From assembly GCA_006226375.1 (NCBI GenBank), contig SBHC01000040.1, positions 333,803-397,802 of the forward strand: a DNA stretch of 64,000 nt, written 5' to 3'. Shown here in pieces: positions 1 to 8,982 of the stretch. Below the pieces are notes generated by a model. That model worked only from the letters and a program-made list of their open reading frames with translations. It did no database searches and was not told the DNA's origin. The translations under genes and the position numbers were made by a program. This DNA is from Deltaproteobacteria bacterium (GTDB lineage Bacteria > Myxococcota_C > UBA6777). Positions within the stretch are counted from its first letter, which is position 1; each line of letters starts with the position of its first letter.

Positions 1-93
1 CAATACGCCAACGGACACCTCGGTCGCGCCGCGGACATGCTTGGTATGAGCCGCACGACCCTTTGGCGCAAACGAAAAAAATACGATATCTAG
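1..93 (+). CDS. C-terminal end of an NtrC-type response regulator/enhancer-binding protein (partial)
   Basis: The window opens inside a gene whose last 30 codons end at a TAG at 91-93. The peptide contains the pattern NGHLGRAADMLGMSRTTLWRK, which matches the Fis-type helix-turn-helix (HTH_8) at the C-terminus of sigma54-dependent activators. In that family this helix pair recognises upstream enhancer DNA, while the AAA+ domain (outside the window) remodels sigma54 holoenzyme. Nothing about its receiver or sensor partner can be read here. A Fis homologue itself is the alternative, but the Leu-Trp-Arg-Lys ending is more like NtrC-family proteins. There is an AGAATG/CATTCT stem just downstream without a T-run, so I do not call a terminator. 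Confidence 0.75.
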   Translation, partial: QYANGHLGRAADMLGMSRTTLWRKRKKYDI

Positions 94-157
94 CCATTGA
101 GAATGTACACCCCATTCTGAGAGGCTGTCATCTCAATAGGTCGCACCAGAGTCCTTA

Positions 158-967
158 TCACCCTTGAAAGACAACACCGGCGTAGCCAACCACACGTTGC
201 GTGTTGCCGCTGACGGCTGCGCTCGTGGTGTGCTCAACAAGTCGGGCGTGGTTGCAACCCAAAGGCTGCAACGCATACAAGACGATGGTGGCAGGCACAA
301 CGCCGCACATGCTGATATCTTGGGTTTGGCAGACTTCAAACAAGGCTTTGGGGTTCAGGGAGAGGACCTGCTCCAGAGCGGCGTGGTCTTTCTGTTGGGT
401 GGTGACTTCGTCATCAAAGTGGTTCATGTCGGAAGAAATAACCAACAGCACAGGCTCGTCCCATTCCTGGAGGGCCTTGCCCAAAGCCTGGCCAAAGGTT
501 TGGCAATCCTCGAAGGAACGATACCCGAATACAATGGGCACAAACGTTACATCCGGCCGTCGGTGTTGCAGAAACGGGAGAAGCACTTCCACGCCGTGCT
601 CTTTTTGGAACGCTGCGTCATCCACAGAGAGTCCAGGGAGGAGAGAGAGTAGGTGTGCTGCAAGAGGTTCGTTGATGGCAATGTTGGAGCCTGGCAACGA
701 CCAGCAGCCTTCGGTGTTAATCGCAGTATGGGCTCCCAACCTGGTGTGTTTGGGAGAGAGTATGAGAACGGTCTGGGGGATCTCCACTTCTGCAAGAGTC
801 GCCCCAGCAACCCTTCCTGAATACACAAAACCTGCATGGGGGGCCATCACGGCAAGGGCAGGCCTGGCTTCCTTCTCCGGGGTAAGCTCCGAGACCATTT
901 GTTGTAGGGCATCAGGGTTATCTGGGTAGAACAAACCAGCAATTGCAGGGGGACGTGGAGTGGGCAT
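158..967 (-). CDS. amrB: MEMO-family protein (AmmeMemoRadiSam system protein B type)
   Basis: This 269-residue protein starts at the ATG whose GAGGA site lies 8 nt upstream, rather than at the longer upstream in-frame starts, which would run through the preceding gene. It carries the MEMO signature: PHAGFVYSG with His44, SPKH with His74, SSDMNHFDDE, and MCG with Cys221. These are the His/His/Cys set that in human MEMO1 binds metal. The fold is related to extradiol (LigB-type) dioxygenases, and the bacterial members usually sit with AMMECR1 and a radical-SAM protein. Neither partner is in this window, so its role is unknown. It follows the FAD oxidoreductase gene by 11 nt and is probably co-transcribed with it. 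Family assignment is firm; the activity is not. Confidence 0.88.
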   Translation of the reverse strand: MPTPRPPAIAGLFYPDNPDALQQMVSELTPEKEARPALAVMAPHAGFVYSGRVAGATLAEVEIPQTVLILSPKHTRLGAHTAINTEGCWSLPGSNIAINEPLAAHLLSLLPGLSVDDAAFQKEHGVEVLLPFLQHRRPDVTFVPIVFGYRSFEDCQTFGQALGKALQEWDEPVLLVISSDMNHFDDEVTTQQKDHAALEQVLSLNPKALFEVCQTQDISMCGVVPATIVLYALQPLGCNHARLVEHTTSAAVSGNTQRVVGYAGVVFQG

Positions 968-978
968 CGTAGGTTTCC

Positions 979-2358
979 TCATTCGCTGGCAGACAAGAGG
1001 TGAGTTTCTTTGATGAGCGTGGCGGCGGCTTCGAGAGAGGTGGTGAGCGTTTCTTCCAAGGAGTTGGGAGTGAAGTTTCCTTGTTGTCCCAAAGCACGGA
1101 AGCGTCGAACCTGTGTAAGGTAGTTGGAGATCTCTCGGAAGGGCAACTCTTTGTTCATGTGCATCATGGGCAAGGCTCGAACTTCCCGGTTGATAGACAA
1201 CTCTGCTACTTGCTCCGCAACCAATAGGTTGGCTTCCTCCAAGCCTGGGCGCGCCTCCTCCAGCAACTGCTCGGGTGTCGCGTTGTGGAGAGGGTGTCCC
1301 TGTGGGAGCATCCATTCCACCTTCAAACATCGTTGGTTGAAGTGTTCTTGCTGTGACGGACGATGCTGCTTGGCTGGACTCACACGATAAAAAGAATACT
1401 GAGGCTCAGGAAAGTAGCCCCACCACAAGGACTCATCGGGAGGGGCGTTCAACAAGATGTGCAACGAGACAAGGGAGCTGTGATGAAGCTGGTAGGTGTA
1501 CTCCAACAACGTATGAGGCGGCAGCGGATCCCAGCGAAAGAACAGGGTGGAGAGAGGAATCGTTGAGAACAGAAAGTCGACGGGTTCCCAGTGTTCTTGT
1601 CCTTGCCAACTGTATTCGATGGCCTTCACCTCTCCTTCCGGCGCATAAATTTTACGCAGGTTGGCAGAGGTAAGGATCTGGCCTCCTGCGGCAGTTATTT
1701 TGTGGGAGAGGGTTTGTGGAATGGAGCAAAACCCGTGGTTGGGATCGTGAAAGGACAGGGTTCGTTGCTTGGGAGGTCGAAAGATCCCGGTCAGGAATTG
1801 TTTGATGGAGTCCTGGGTGGTGGAGTTGGCTGTGGTAAACCAGGAAGGCCGCATCGATGAAGCTGGCACCTGCTGAACCTTGTGAATGTATTCGCTCATC
1901 ATCACCTGGTCGAGGACCCAGCCGTATTGAGGAAGCAGGCCATTGGGGGACGTTTTCATCGCGTCAGGAGACAACCCAAGCTGTTGTTGGCTCCAATTCC
2001 AGGCCCAGCCTCCCATCGCTCGGGCCAATGTGCTTGGAGGGATCTCCATGAGTGAGCGAGAGGAGAGGGGGTAGCCGACCCAACGGTTCTGAAACCAGAC
2101 CTTGTTGTGCCTTGTCTGTATCTGGTACTCTTTTCCCATAAGAGATTTGAGTTCGCGGGCCAGAGGTTGTTCTGTAGTGTGAAACGAATGGGGTCCCAGC
2201 TCAAGTCGAAAGCCATTCCAGATCTGGGTTTTCGCGACACCGCCCACTTCGGGCTGAGCTTCCAGCACCAGGGTGGGGATTCCTGCCTCCTGCAGCTTCC
2301 AGGCCAACATCAGCCCAGACAAGCCAGCCCCTAGCACAGCAACACGGGAGATTCCCAT
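979..2358 (-). CDS. FAD-dependent amine-oxidase/protoporphyrinogen-oxidase-like flavoprotein
   Basis: A 459-residue protein with an N-terminal dinucleotide-binding fold, VAVLGAGLSGLMLAWKLQEAG followed by LEAQPEVGG, the FAD-binding GxGxxG plus the GG doublet typical of the flavin amine oxidase/phytoene desaturase superfamily. FRLELGPHSFHTT resembles the equivalent segment of protoporphyrinogen-oxidase-like and UDP-galactopyranose-mutase-like proteins, and a second motif FLFSTIPLSTL fits the FAD-domain strand before the substrate domain. No signal peptide or transmembrane segment is evident. The start has AAGGAG 10 nt upstream. It is the first gene of a two-gene minus-strand unit with the MEMO protein. 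The substrate cannot be told; a sugar, carotenoid or porphyrin are all possible. Confidence 0.75.
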   Translation of the reverse strand: MGISRVAVLGAGLSGLMLAWKLQEAGIPTLVLEAQPEVGGVAKTQIWNGFRLELGPHSFHTTEQPLARELKSLMGKEYQIQTRHNKVWFQNRWVGYPLSSRSLMEIPPSTLARAMGGWAWNWSQQQLGLSPDAMKTSPNGLLPQYGWVLDQVMMSEYIHKVQQVPASSMRPSWFTTANSTTQDSIKQFLTGIFRPPKQRTLSFHDPNHGFCSIPQTLSHKITAAGGQILTSANLRKIYAPEGEVKAIEYSWQGQEHWEPVDFLFSTIPLSTLFFRWDPLPPHTLLEYTYQLHHSSLVSLHILLNAPPDESLWWGYFPEPQYSFYRVSPAKQHRPSQQEHFNQRCLKVEWMLPQGHPLHNATPEQLLEEARPGLEEANLLVAEQVAELSINREVRALPMMHMNKELPFREISNYLTQVRRFRALGQQGNFTPNSLEETLTTSLEAAATLIKETHLLSASE

Positions 2359-2645
2359 TGGTTTGTGACTCCTTCCATCGAGTGCTTGAACGTCCGGTAC
2401 TTACGATACCATGGACCTTCCTTTGTGTCAGCTTCTTTCCCGGACAAGCCTGAGGTGCCAGCTCCTCCACTAGGTATCTGTTCTTGTTGACAAGGCCGTG
2501 AAGTTTCGGTATATTCACACAACTTTTTCGTACCAGGTCATGCCTGTTAACTTGTAGCCCTATGTCTTCGGGCCTAGGCCACTACAGTTTTCAATAGATT
2601 ATCCCTTTTTTTCTTTTCACATTTTACGCATCGTAGGAGTTTGCC

Positions 2646-4358
2646 ATGAAGATCAAAGGTGATGCACCGCAGTTGCCGCTGACTTCGACAGTCCAACAAC
2701 AAGGTCCAACCCAGACCGCTGTTGTGACGACCCAACAGACCGTGACAACGTTGAACGAAGCGCAAGCCAACCCAGCCTGGCAGACCTTGACCCAGCAGCC
2801 CTCGTTGGCTCCTTCCACTGAGGCTCCAACCGCTGGCCAATCCGCCCTTCGTTCCCAAATGCAACTGGCTGGTGGTCAGGCTCTCCAAAGCAACCTGATT
2901 GCCCACGACGCTTTGGCCCAACGTCTTGGTGTTGACCCCTCCCGCCTTCAGGCAACTGCTTCTGCTGTGGCGTTGAACCAGCAGCTGGCCATCGCTACCG
3001 GCAGCAACTTGCAAGCGGCTCCTTTGGCTACCAAAGGCAACCTCGGTGGCTCCACAACTTCTGCTGTGCGAACCGAAGCCAAGGCTGCGTTTGAAGCTGT
3101 AGTTGAGCAAAGCTTCATGACCTTCGACACCAAATCCGACAACATGGCTCGCGAGCTGTCCAAGAACGGCGCACAACTCGACGCTCTCTCCGTCTCCGAG
3201 AAAGCTCGTCTGATCGACATCATGGGCAGCGGTGCTGTGGGTAACAGCGACCAGGACGGCATCCTTCGTGTGTTGTCTGCAGCGGACAGCCCTGCTGAGT
3301 TCAACCAGCTTGTGCAACTGGCTGGTGGCGCTGAAAAGCTTGAAGGTATGATGAGCGGAAGCAACGACAACGAGTTCCGCTTCCTCGTGGACAAGCACGC
3401 GACTGGCACCATGACCAAGGACCACCCCTTGCGCAATGAAGCCCGTAGCACCTTTGAAACCATCCTCCGCAAGAGCCACGACTCGTGGGACACCCAAGCG
3501 GACAACATGGTTCGTGAGTTCTCTCGCAACCCCCGCATGATGGAAGCCCTCACCCCCCTCGAAAAGGGTAAGCTTATCCAGATCCTGGGTTCGGGCGTCT
3601 CCGGTGAAGGTGACGAAGAAAGCATCATCCGCGTGCTCAAAAGCTCCGACAACGCTCACGACTTCTGGAGCACTGTCCAGTCGGCTGGTGGTGCAGAGTT
3701 CATCAACAGCCACGTGGATTGGAAAGAACAAGGTCAGTTTGACTACCTGATTGACAAGTTCCGTCGCAATCCCGGCACTCCCAACCCTGCGACTGCAGCT
3801 CGCCCCACGGGCGTTCCTGCTACCACCGCTCCGGCGGGTGGCGTGATGGCTCCTACCACTCCGATGGTTCCCGGCATGGGAATGGGCTCGATGATGGGCG
3901 CGCCCGGAATGTACGCTCCGGACCTCGTCAACCCCTGGAGTGTTTCCCCTGTCATTAACTACGATGCTCTCTACGGCAACAACACCATGCCCGCTTACAA
4001 CACGGGTATGGTCACCGGGATGGGCCAACCCCATGACCTCGGTATCGGCCGTGCTCTCAAGGGTATCGTGGGTGGCTTGTTCCGCTCCATCGTCAACACC
4101 GTGTCCAGCGTCGTTCGTATGGCTGTCAATGTCGGTATCAACGCGGGCATCGGCTTCCTGATGGGCGGACCCGCTGGCGCTGCAATGGGCGCTGCTCGTG
4201 GCTTGATGGGCTCGATGAGCGGTATGCTCAACAACATGGGAATGTACGGTGCGGCTTCCATGCTCCCGATGCTGTTCTCCACCATGATGGGCATGTCTGG
4301 CCCGATGATGGGAATGGGCGGAATGGGTGGTATGGGCATGATGATGGGTATGTTCTAA
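2646..4358 (+). CDS. Protein with duplicated ~107-residue helical module and Gly/Met-rich hydrophobic tail
   Basis: I do not recognise this 570-residue protein. It has no signal peptide. Residues 1-140 are Gln/Thr/Ala-rich and probably disordered. Residues ~144-250 and ~265-371 are two copies of one module: each starts with an aromatic/acidic helix, has DNMARE or DNMVRE, then LxxxEKxxLIxIxGSG, a D-rich turn, IxRVL, AGGAE and LxDK. The pattern GSG...GD-E--I--VL faintly recalls annexin-type repeats, but I would not assign that family. Residues ~372-450 are Pro/Gly/Thr-rich; from ~478 come hydrophobic helices followed by a tail of repeated Met and Gly. The tail could be membrane-active or self-associating (inference). 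A clean hairpin terminator follows the stop codon. Confidence 0.8.
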   Translation: MKIKGDAPQLPLTSTVQQQGPTQTAVVTTQQTVTTLNEAQANPAWQTLTQQPSLAPSTEAPTAGQSALRSQMQLAGGQALQSNLIAHDALAQRLGVDPSRLQATASAVALNQQLAIATGSNLQAAPLATKGNLGGSTTSAVRTEAKAAFEAVVEQSFMTFDTKSDNMARELSKNGAQLDALSVSEKARLIDIMGSGAVGNSDQDGILRVLSAADSPAEFNQLVQLAGGAEKLEGMMSGSNDNEFRFLVDKHATGTMTKDHPLRNEARSTFETILRKSHDSWDTQADNMVREFSRNPRMMEALTPLEKGKLIQILGSGVSGEGDEESIIRVLKSSDNAHDFWSTVQSAGGAEFINSHVDWKEQGQFDYLIDKFRRNPGTPNPATAARPTGVPATTAPAGGVMAPTTPMVPGMGMGSMMGAPGMYAPDLVNPWSVSPVINYDALYGNNTMPAYNTGMVTGMGQPHDLGIGRALKGIVGGLFRSIVNTVSSVVRMAVNVGINAGIGFLMGGPAGAAMGAARGLMGSMSGMLNNMGMYGAASMLPMLFSTMMGMSGPMMGMGGMGGMGMMMGMF

Positions 4359-4388
4359 ACCATCCCCCGTTCCGGCTTGAAGCTTTGT

Positions 4389-4425
4389 GCCGCAGTGAGG
4401 TGTGTCCTTGCTGCGGCTTCTTTCT
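4389..4425 (+). terminator. Rho-independent terminator after the duplicated-module gene
   Basis: A perfect 7-bp stem, GCCGCAG at 4389-4395 with CTGCGGC at 4411-4417, is followed by a T-rich run. It lies 30 bp after the stop at 4358 and ends that transcript. It also argues that the next gene starts at 4477 and not at the in-frame GTG at 4402, which falls inside this hairpin. Confidence 0.75.
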
Positions 4426-4476
4426 ATGGTCTCCTTCTCTTCCCCTAACATTTGCCAGACAGTAGGTGCGTGTTCC

Positions 4477-5643
4477 ATGCCGATCACCGAACAGATGAAA
4501 GAGTTGTTGGTTGCAGGTCAACTCAAAGAAGTTGAGCCTTTGCTGCGAAGTTATGCTGAGCAACACGAAGACGACCGCGAAGTTCGAACAACCTGGGCCC
4601 GAGTACTCTTGGGCCTTCGTCAGTTGGACGAAGCCCAAGGCTTGGTGGAAGCTCTCATCTCTGAGGCTCCTAACGACCCTGATTCCCTCGGCTTGCGTGC
4701 TTTGGAGCACGAGATGCACGGTCGTCTGGAAGAAGCCAAGGCGGATTACGAAGCCTCTCTGGCCCTCGACAGCGAGCAATCCAACGTCCTCTACAACCTG
4801 GGTCGCTTGCTGGTGACCTCCGTTGACTTCGATGACGCTGTGGCTCAAAAAGCCGAGGAGTACCTCAAGAAAGCGCTGAAGCTGACCCCTGACCATTTTC
4901 AGGCGTCGTTTCAGTTGGCTGCGTTGTACACTCGATTGAATCGACCTGAGGAAGCTGTGGAGGCTTGCGCTGAAACCATTGAGCGCAACCCCATGCACAT
5001 TCCTTCGTACCTGTTTTTGGGTGAGATCTTTACGTTGTTGGGTCAAACGGGTGACGTGATTGAGCTGTACAAGGCAGGGCTTCGTGTGAACCCTCTCGCC
5101 CATGCCTTCCGCGACGAACTGATTCGTTTGTATCGTGTGGAGGAGCGCTTTGAGGCTGCCTTTGAAGTGGCCATGGAACAGGCTGATATGCGCGGCGCCT
5201 GTGAAGACTTTATGCAGATGGGTGAGTTGTCCTTAATTCTGGGACAAACCCAATCGGCCGAAGTTTCCTATGTGAAAGCTGAAGATGTAAGCCCCAAAGA
5301 CTGGCGACCTTCTTACAACCTGGGTGAACTTTACCGCGGCCTGGGTCTCACCGAACAGGCACACGAAGCATACACCCGTTCCTTGTCTCTTGCTGAAACT
5401 GCCGAAGCTTCCAACGGTTTGGGCTTGTTGTCGCAAGAAAAGGAGGACGGCATGGAAGAGGCGATCTCCCGCTTCCAAGCCGCGCTGGCGATTGTTCCTG
5501 ACTCCCCCGTCTACTTGAACAATCTGGCTTTGGCGCTCGACAAGGCCGGTCGAAAGGAAGACATCGCCGATACTCTCCAACGAGTTGGGCCTCTCTTTCC
5601 CCCAGACGACCCGACACTGGCCAACGTCAAGGCGATGCTCTAA
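4477..5643 (+). CDS. Tetratricopeptide repeat protein
   Basis: This protein of 388 residues is built almost entirely of TPR-type helical pairs. Units with the usual A-x3-Y/L...A...P spacing can be seen around LRQLDEAQGLVEALISEAPND, LEEAKADYEASLALD, AEEYLKKALKLTPDH, PEEAVEACAETIERNP, TGDVIELYKAGLRVNP and AEVSYVKAEDVSP. There is no signal peptide in the version starting at ATG 4477, so it is probably a cytoplasmic scaffold. The start was preferred because the upstream GTG at 4402 is within a terminator hairpin. It lies 118 bp downstream of the 570-residue protein and converges with mtnD. The partner is unknown. Confidence 0.85.
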   Translation: MPITEQMKELLVAGQLKEVEPLLRSYAEQHEDDREVRTTWARVLLGLRQLDEAQGLVEALISEAPNDPDSLGLRALEHEMHGRLEEAKADYEASLALDSEQSNVLYNLGRLLVTSVDFDDAVAQKAEEYLKKALKLTPDHFQASFQLAALYTRLNRPEEAVEACAETIERNPMHIPSYLFLGEIFTLLGQTGDVIELYKAGLRVNPLAHAFRDELIRLYRVEERFEAAFEVAMEQADMRGACEDFMQMGELSLILGQTQSAEVSYVKAEDVSPKDWRPSYNLGELYRGLGLTEQAHEAYTRSLSLAETAEASNGLGLLSQEKEDGMEEAISRFQAALAIVPDSPVYLNNLALALDKAGRKEDIADTLQRVGPLFPPDDPTLANVKAML

Positions 5644-5676
5644 GCGCTCACCTTACCCTCACAAGACGAATTTTCT

Positions 5677-6234
5677 CTACACTGCAGGTGGAATGAAAGC
5701 AGGTCCGAAGCAAAGCGGCATGTGAATTTGCTCGGCTTCGCTCTGGGTGTAGTGCGGCGTCCATCCTGCTTTTTCCTGGAACAGACGGATCGCGCGGATG
5801 GTTCGGTCTTCGCACAGGTCAAACCAGTGGTGTGTACCTTCCGGGACGTTGATCATGTCGCCTTTGACCACTTCGATGCTGAAGATGGGTCCGTTCTCAG
5901 GGTTGATATGGAACAGCCCACGTCCATGGACAATGAAACGGACTTCATCCTCGCTGTGCCAGTGCTCCCTGTTGAACTTGTTGAGCATGTCTTGAAGGCC
6001 AGGAACTTCGGAGGTAATGTTGATGACGTCAGCCGTTACATAACCTCCCTCTTTCATCAGCTTCTGGATGGGTTCTTGGTAGGCTTCCAAGATCTCTTCG
6101 TTGGTGGCGTCTGGACCCAGATTGTCAGAGCCTTCAAAGCGACGGAACCAGATTCCAAACTGCTCCAAAAACTTTGATATCTCTTGGGGGTCTTCCAAGG
6201 TTTCTTTGGTGTCGCGTATCGTAATCAGAGCCAT
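5677..6234 (-). CDS. mtnD: Acireductone dioxygenase (methionine salvage)
   Basis: The 185-residue cupin has the complete acireductone dioxygenase signature: REHWHSEDEVRFIVHGRG supplies His91, His93 and Glu97 as metal ligands, and PEGTHHWFDL supplies the last His. Length and the GPDATNEEILEAYQEPIQKLM region also fit the family. The enzyme oxidises 1,2-dihydroxy-5-(methylthio)pentene-3-one; with Fe2+ it yields the methionine precursor 2-keto-4-methylthiobutyrate, with Ni2+ an off-pathway product. It is cytosolic. No other mtn gene is nearby, so the pathway is not clustered here; metK at 60 kb belongs to the same sulfur cycle. It converges on the TPR gene with 33 bp between the stop codons. Confidence 0.93.
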   Translation of the reverse strand: MALITIRDTKETLEDPQEISKFLEQFGIWFRRFEGSDNLGPDATNEEILEAYQEPIQKLMKEGGYVTADVINITSEVPGLQDMLNKFNREHWHSEDEVRFIVHGRGLFHINPENGPIFSIEVVKGDMINVPEGTHHWFDLCEDRTIRAIRLFQEKAGWTPHYTQSEAEQIHMPLCFGPAFIPPAV

Positions 6235-6461
6235 ATCCAGTCTCCCTGCGTTTTCTTCTTGTCATTGCATTTTGATGTTGGCAGGGTGATTGTTCCCCTC
6301 CCAACCTGCTTTGTTGTACCGAGACGGATGATACACTGTCAAGACAACTACCTGCTACTACATAGGCAACTCACGAGCGGAGTATGACGTCACGTTCCTT
6401 TTGGTGTATACCCTGTTCTCCACATGGCACATGTACGATTGTTCTAGGATGAGCGTATATC

Positions 6462-7394
6462 ATGGAAAGAGATTCTTCCCCCACATCGAGGAGACGGTTT
6501 GTGAACCCTTGGACCTTTCAGCGGCTTGTACAAATGGGACTGCCGTTCTTGTTGTTTCTAGGACTTTGGAGCTACTCTTCCCAGGCTGAGGCCAAACCCT
6601 ACCAGCGTTTTCGAGTGCAGCATGCTCTTCCAGGTGTTGCTTCAATTGAGCAAGCGTCTGCGCAACACTCTCAGAGTCGGCATCGTGACTCGTTTGCGCC
6701 TGGTACCAAGGGTACAATGGCACCTTTGCCCTTGTCCTACATGGGTTGGTGGGCCAAGGAAGGTCAGTCCACCCGGCTCGCTCAAATTGACCCCAAGACG
6801 GGGCTTCCTCCTCCGGTTTCGGAATCTTCTGTTCCCCCTGTAGAGTGGCCTCTTGTTTTGTTGCAAGGCTTTTCTGCTGTCGTCGTGGGTGCGTTTGGTA
6901 GCTTTATGGTGCAGGCATTGATTGACCTTGCGCTGGCTCCCACCATTCAAACAACCGCAGATATTGAGACGTCAGGCTTAGTTAGCAATATCTCGACGCT
7001 GTTAATTATGCCCTGGGTGATAGGCGCGACGGTTTATGGCCTGGGCCAATTAAGTAACAACTACACTGCAAGTTTTTGGTGGGCTCTGGCTGGGGCGTAT
7101 GTGGGACAAGGTGTCGCTTTTGGAGTTGGACTTTTGCTCAATTATCTCGATACATCCGAAAAGAAGAACACATCCCGGTTGGTTCGCTTTCTCTTGGACG
7201 GCTTGCTGATCGGTGTGGGTTCGGTCCTGATGTACACGCTGTTTCGCCGGTCCAAAGGGACATTCCAGCAAATAGGCACGCTCATGCGTTACCAAGATGG
7301 AAAGGTCGCATGGGGGCTTCCCATTCCCCTTGTCACGCAGCCTCAACCGAACGAGACGCTTGTCACTGTTCCCATTCTTGCTGGGCAGTTCTAG
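6462..7394 (+). CDS. Multi-pass membrane protein of unknown function
   Basis: I do not recognise this 310-residue protein. It starts with a Sec-type signal (Arg-rich stretch, then MGLPFLLFLGLW and an AEA cleavage site near residue 45), then a polar segment of about 75 residues with Ser/His/Gln, then four or so hydrophobic spans: around LLQGFSAVVVGAFGSFMV, TLLIMPWVIGATVYGL, WALAGAYVGQGVAFGVGLLL and LLDGLLIGVGSVLMYTLF. The central region, with many Gly and Ala, resembles small membrane proteins often seen in envelope loci of this group. It ends 51 bp before the end of the convergent TPR gene. The start has an AGGAT about 11 nt upstream. Confidence 0.7.
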   Translation: MERDSSPTSRRRFVNPWTFQRLVQMGLPFLLFLGLWSYSSQAEAKPYQRFRVQHALPGVASIEQASAQHSQSRHRDSFAPGTKGTMAPLPLSYMGWWAKEGQSTRLAQIDPKTGLPPPVSESSVPPVEWPLVLLQGFSAVVVGAFGSFMVQALIDLALAPTIQTTADIETSGLVSNISTLLIMPWVIGATVYGLGQLSNNYTASFWWALAGAYVGQGVAFGVGLLLNYLDTSEKKNTSRLVRFLLDGLLIGVGSVLMYTLFRRSKGTFQQIGTLMRYQDGKVAWGLPIPLVTQPQPNETLVTVPILAGQF

Positions 7395-7445
7395 TCGGTT
7401 TGCGGTGAATCTTTGGGACGTTGAAGGGGGAGGACGAGGGGGTTC

Positions 7446-8051
7446 TTACCTGGATTTGGGCTTGGTTTTGATGATGATCTTGCTCGGACCAATCTTCACC
7501 GAGGAGAGATCTTTGATGCGGGATTGGGCGAACTGGATTCCCGCTTTCTGTTGGGGGTATTTGGAAGCAAGAGTGAGATAGATCTGCCAAGCGGCGATGG
7601 CGGCTGGGCGTTTCTGCTGAAGTTCGTAGCAAAAGGCCACGTTGTAGAGGGCCGTGAACTTCTCGTAGCTTTCGGTCTTTTCCTTAAATCCGTTGGCGGC
7701 CAACTGGAAAAAGCGAATGGCTTGCTTGTACTGCTTGTTGAGTTTGTACATGGTGCCATAGAGAGCAAAGAGTCGCGCCGAGTTGGGACGAAGCCTTTGA
7801 GCGGCTTGAATCAGCGTGTAGCTGCCGTTGATATCGCGCTGCATCAGCTTTTGGGTTGCGCGTTCGTACAGGTCCAGGAAACGTTTGTCGAGAAGCTCAT
7901 TTTTCTTAACAGCTTCAACGTCAAGGCCATCCTTCAGTTTTACGATCGGAGCAGGCTTGGCTTTGGCTGGAGGCGCGGGCGCGGCCATCAACGCTGAGGG
8001 AGCCCATGCAAAGATGCTGAGGGAAAGCAACAAGGCAACAGTGCGGTTCAT
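7446..8051 (-). CDS. Exported TPR-like protein at the end of the molybdenum hydroxylase operon
   Basis: A 201-residue protein whose start at 8051 is set by AAAGGAGT 10 nt upstream; it gives a clean Sec signal (MNRTVALLLSLSIFAWAPSA, cleavage near AMAAPA) that a longer upstream start would bury. After a Pro/Ala/Lys spacer come two or three TPR-like helical hairpins (RDINGSYTLIQAAQRLRPNS, YKQAIRFFQLAANGF, RPAAIAAWQIYLTLASKYP). It follows the FAD-subunit gene by only 4 bp, so it should be made with the molybdenum hydroxylase, yet the signal peptide sends it to the periplasm while the hydroxylase subunits lack any export signal. Whether the link is functional or only transcriptional is open. Confidence 0.8.
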   Translation of the reverse strand: MNRTVALLLSLSIFAWAPSALMAAPAPPAKAKPAPIVKLKDGLDVEAVKKNELLDKRFLDLYERATQKLMQRDINGSYTLIQAAQRLRPNSARLFALYGTMYKLNKQYKQAIRFFQLAANGFKEKTESYEKFTALYNVAFCYELQQKRPAAIAAWQIYLTLASKYPQQKAGIQFAQSRIKDLSSVKIGPSKIIIKTKPKSR

Positions 8052-8055
8052 AAGA

Positions 8056-8982
8056 TCACGTACTCCTTTCTTCAGAGGCGCCATCATTGTACTCATTTTC
8101 TGATGTAGAGAAAGGGCCTTGCAGGGGTAAAATCAACTCACGGATCCCTTTTCTGGCGAGAACACCCACGCACCATTTGCGGTACCGTGCGTTGGAGACG
8201 TCGTCAGAGGCGGGGCGGGCGGCTCGTCGGATCTCGTTCACCGCTCGTTCCAGTAACGGATAGTAGTCAACAGGCTGTCCTTCGAGTAACCCTTCTGCTG
8301 CTGTCACCCGAAAGGTAACGGGACCCACGGCTCCTACCGCAATCCGAACTTGATTGAAGTTGTGTGCTTCAAAGGTTGCGGCCAGGGCTACCGAGACTTT
8401 GGCTGGGCTGCGGATCCCTTGGGAACGTTGCTTGAGAAACACGCTGCTGCGGAGGGTTTTGGGGATCAGGATTGTGTGCACAATCTCTTTGTCGTTCAAG
8501 ATGTTGGTGTCAGTCTCACAGAAGAAGTCTTCGCAGTCGAAGGTGCGCTCGTCACGACCGTTGCTGCAAACGATTTGGGCGTCCAGTGCGAAAAGAGCTG
8601 GAATCACATCCGCTTCGGAGCCCCCTTGTGAAACAAGCCCTCCAAGGGTGCATCGGTTTCGAAGTTGCCACGACCCGTACTGTTGGGCGGCCTGTCGAAG
8701 GGCCTCAGCGTACTGTTCAAGCAGAGGATCTTGGGCCATTTGGGTGCATGTGGTGGTGGCGCCTATGCGGAGAAATTGGTCGTCTTCTGTAATGCCCTGA
8801 AGATCGGGTATCCGCATCAGGTCGATCCACACAGCTGGTTCTTCGCGTTGTGTGGAATGCAGACTTCGCAGCAGCTCTGTTCCACCCCCAAGGTAGACTG
8901 GGGGCGAAGACAACGATTGCACCAGATGGTGAAACTCCTCCATTGAGATCGGCGCGTGGTAGCGTTCGATATTAGGAGGCAT
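8056..8982 (-). CDS. Xanthine-dehydrogenase-type hydroxylase, FAD-binding (medium) subunit
   Basis: At 308 residues it matches the CoxM/XdhB FAD subunit. PVYLGGGTELLRSL is the first FAD-binding loop, IGATTTCTQMAQDP the second conserved segment, and RNRCTLGGLVSQGGSEADVIPALFALDAQ the region contacting the flavin. The subunit passes electrons from the 2Fe-2S subunit to NAD+ or another acceptor. The start codon at 8982 overlaps the stop of the 2Fe-2S gene by 11 bp, which implies translational coupling; the longer upstream in-frame ATG would overlap that gene by 86 bp. It is the third gene of the operon that begins with the large subunit. The usual IGG-N-x(S/A)-P-x-D segment is altered, so cofactor binding is likely but not certain. 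Confidence 0.85.
   Translation of the reverse strand: MPPNIERYHAPISMEEFHHLVQSLSSPPVYLGGGTELLRSLHSTQREEPAVWIDLMRIPDLQGITEDDQFLRIGATTTCTQMAQDPLLEQYAEALRQAAQQYGSWQLRNRCTLGGLVSQGGSEADVIPALFALDAQIVCSNGRDERTFDCEDFFCETDTNILNDKEIVHTILIPKTLRSSVFLKQRSQGIRSPAKVSVALAATFEAHNFNQVRIAVGAVGPVTFRVTAAEGLLEGQPVDYYPLLERAVNEIRRAARPASDDVSNARYRKWCVGVLARKGIRELILPLQGPFSTSENEYNDGASEERST

Noticed and set aside
4402..4476. Upstream GTG start for the TPR gene
   Set aside because: It lies within the terminator hairpin, and the extra residues do not look like a signal peptide.
2574..4487. A His/Ser-rich 637-residue minus-strand ORF
   Set aside because: It is the antisense of the duplicated-module gene at 2646-4358, whose codon use, ribosome-binding site and repeats are convincing. 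The His-rich composition comes from reading Met/Gly codons in reverse.
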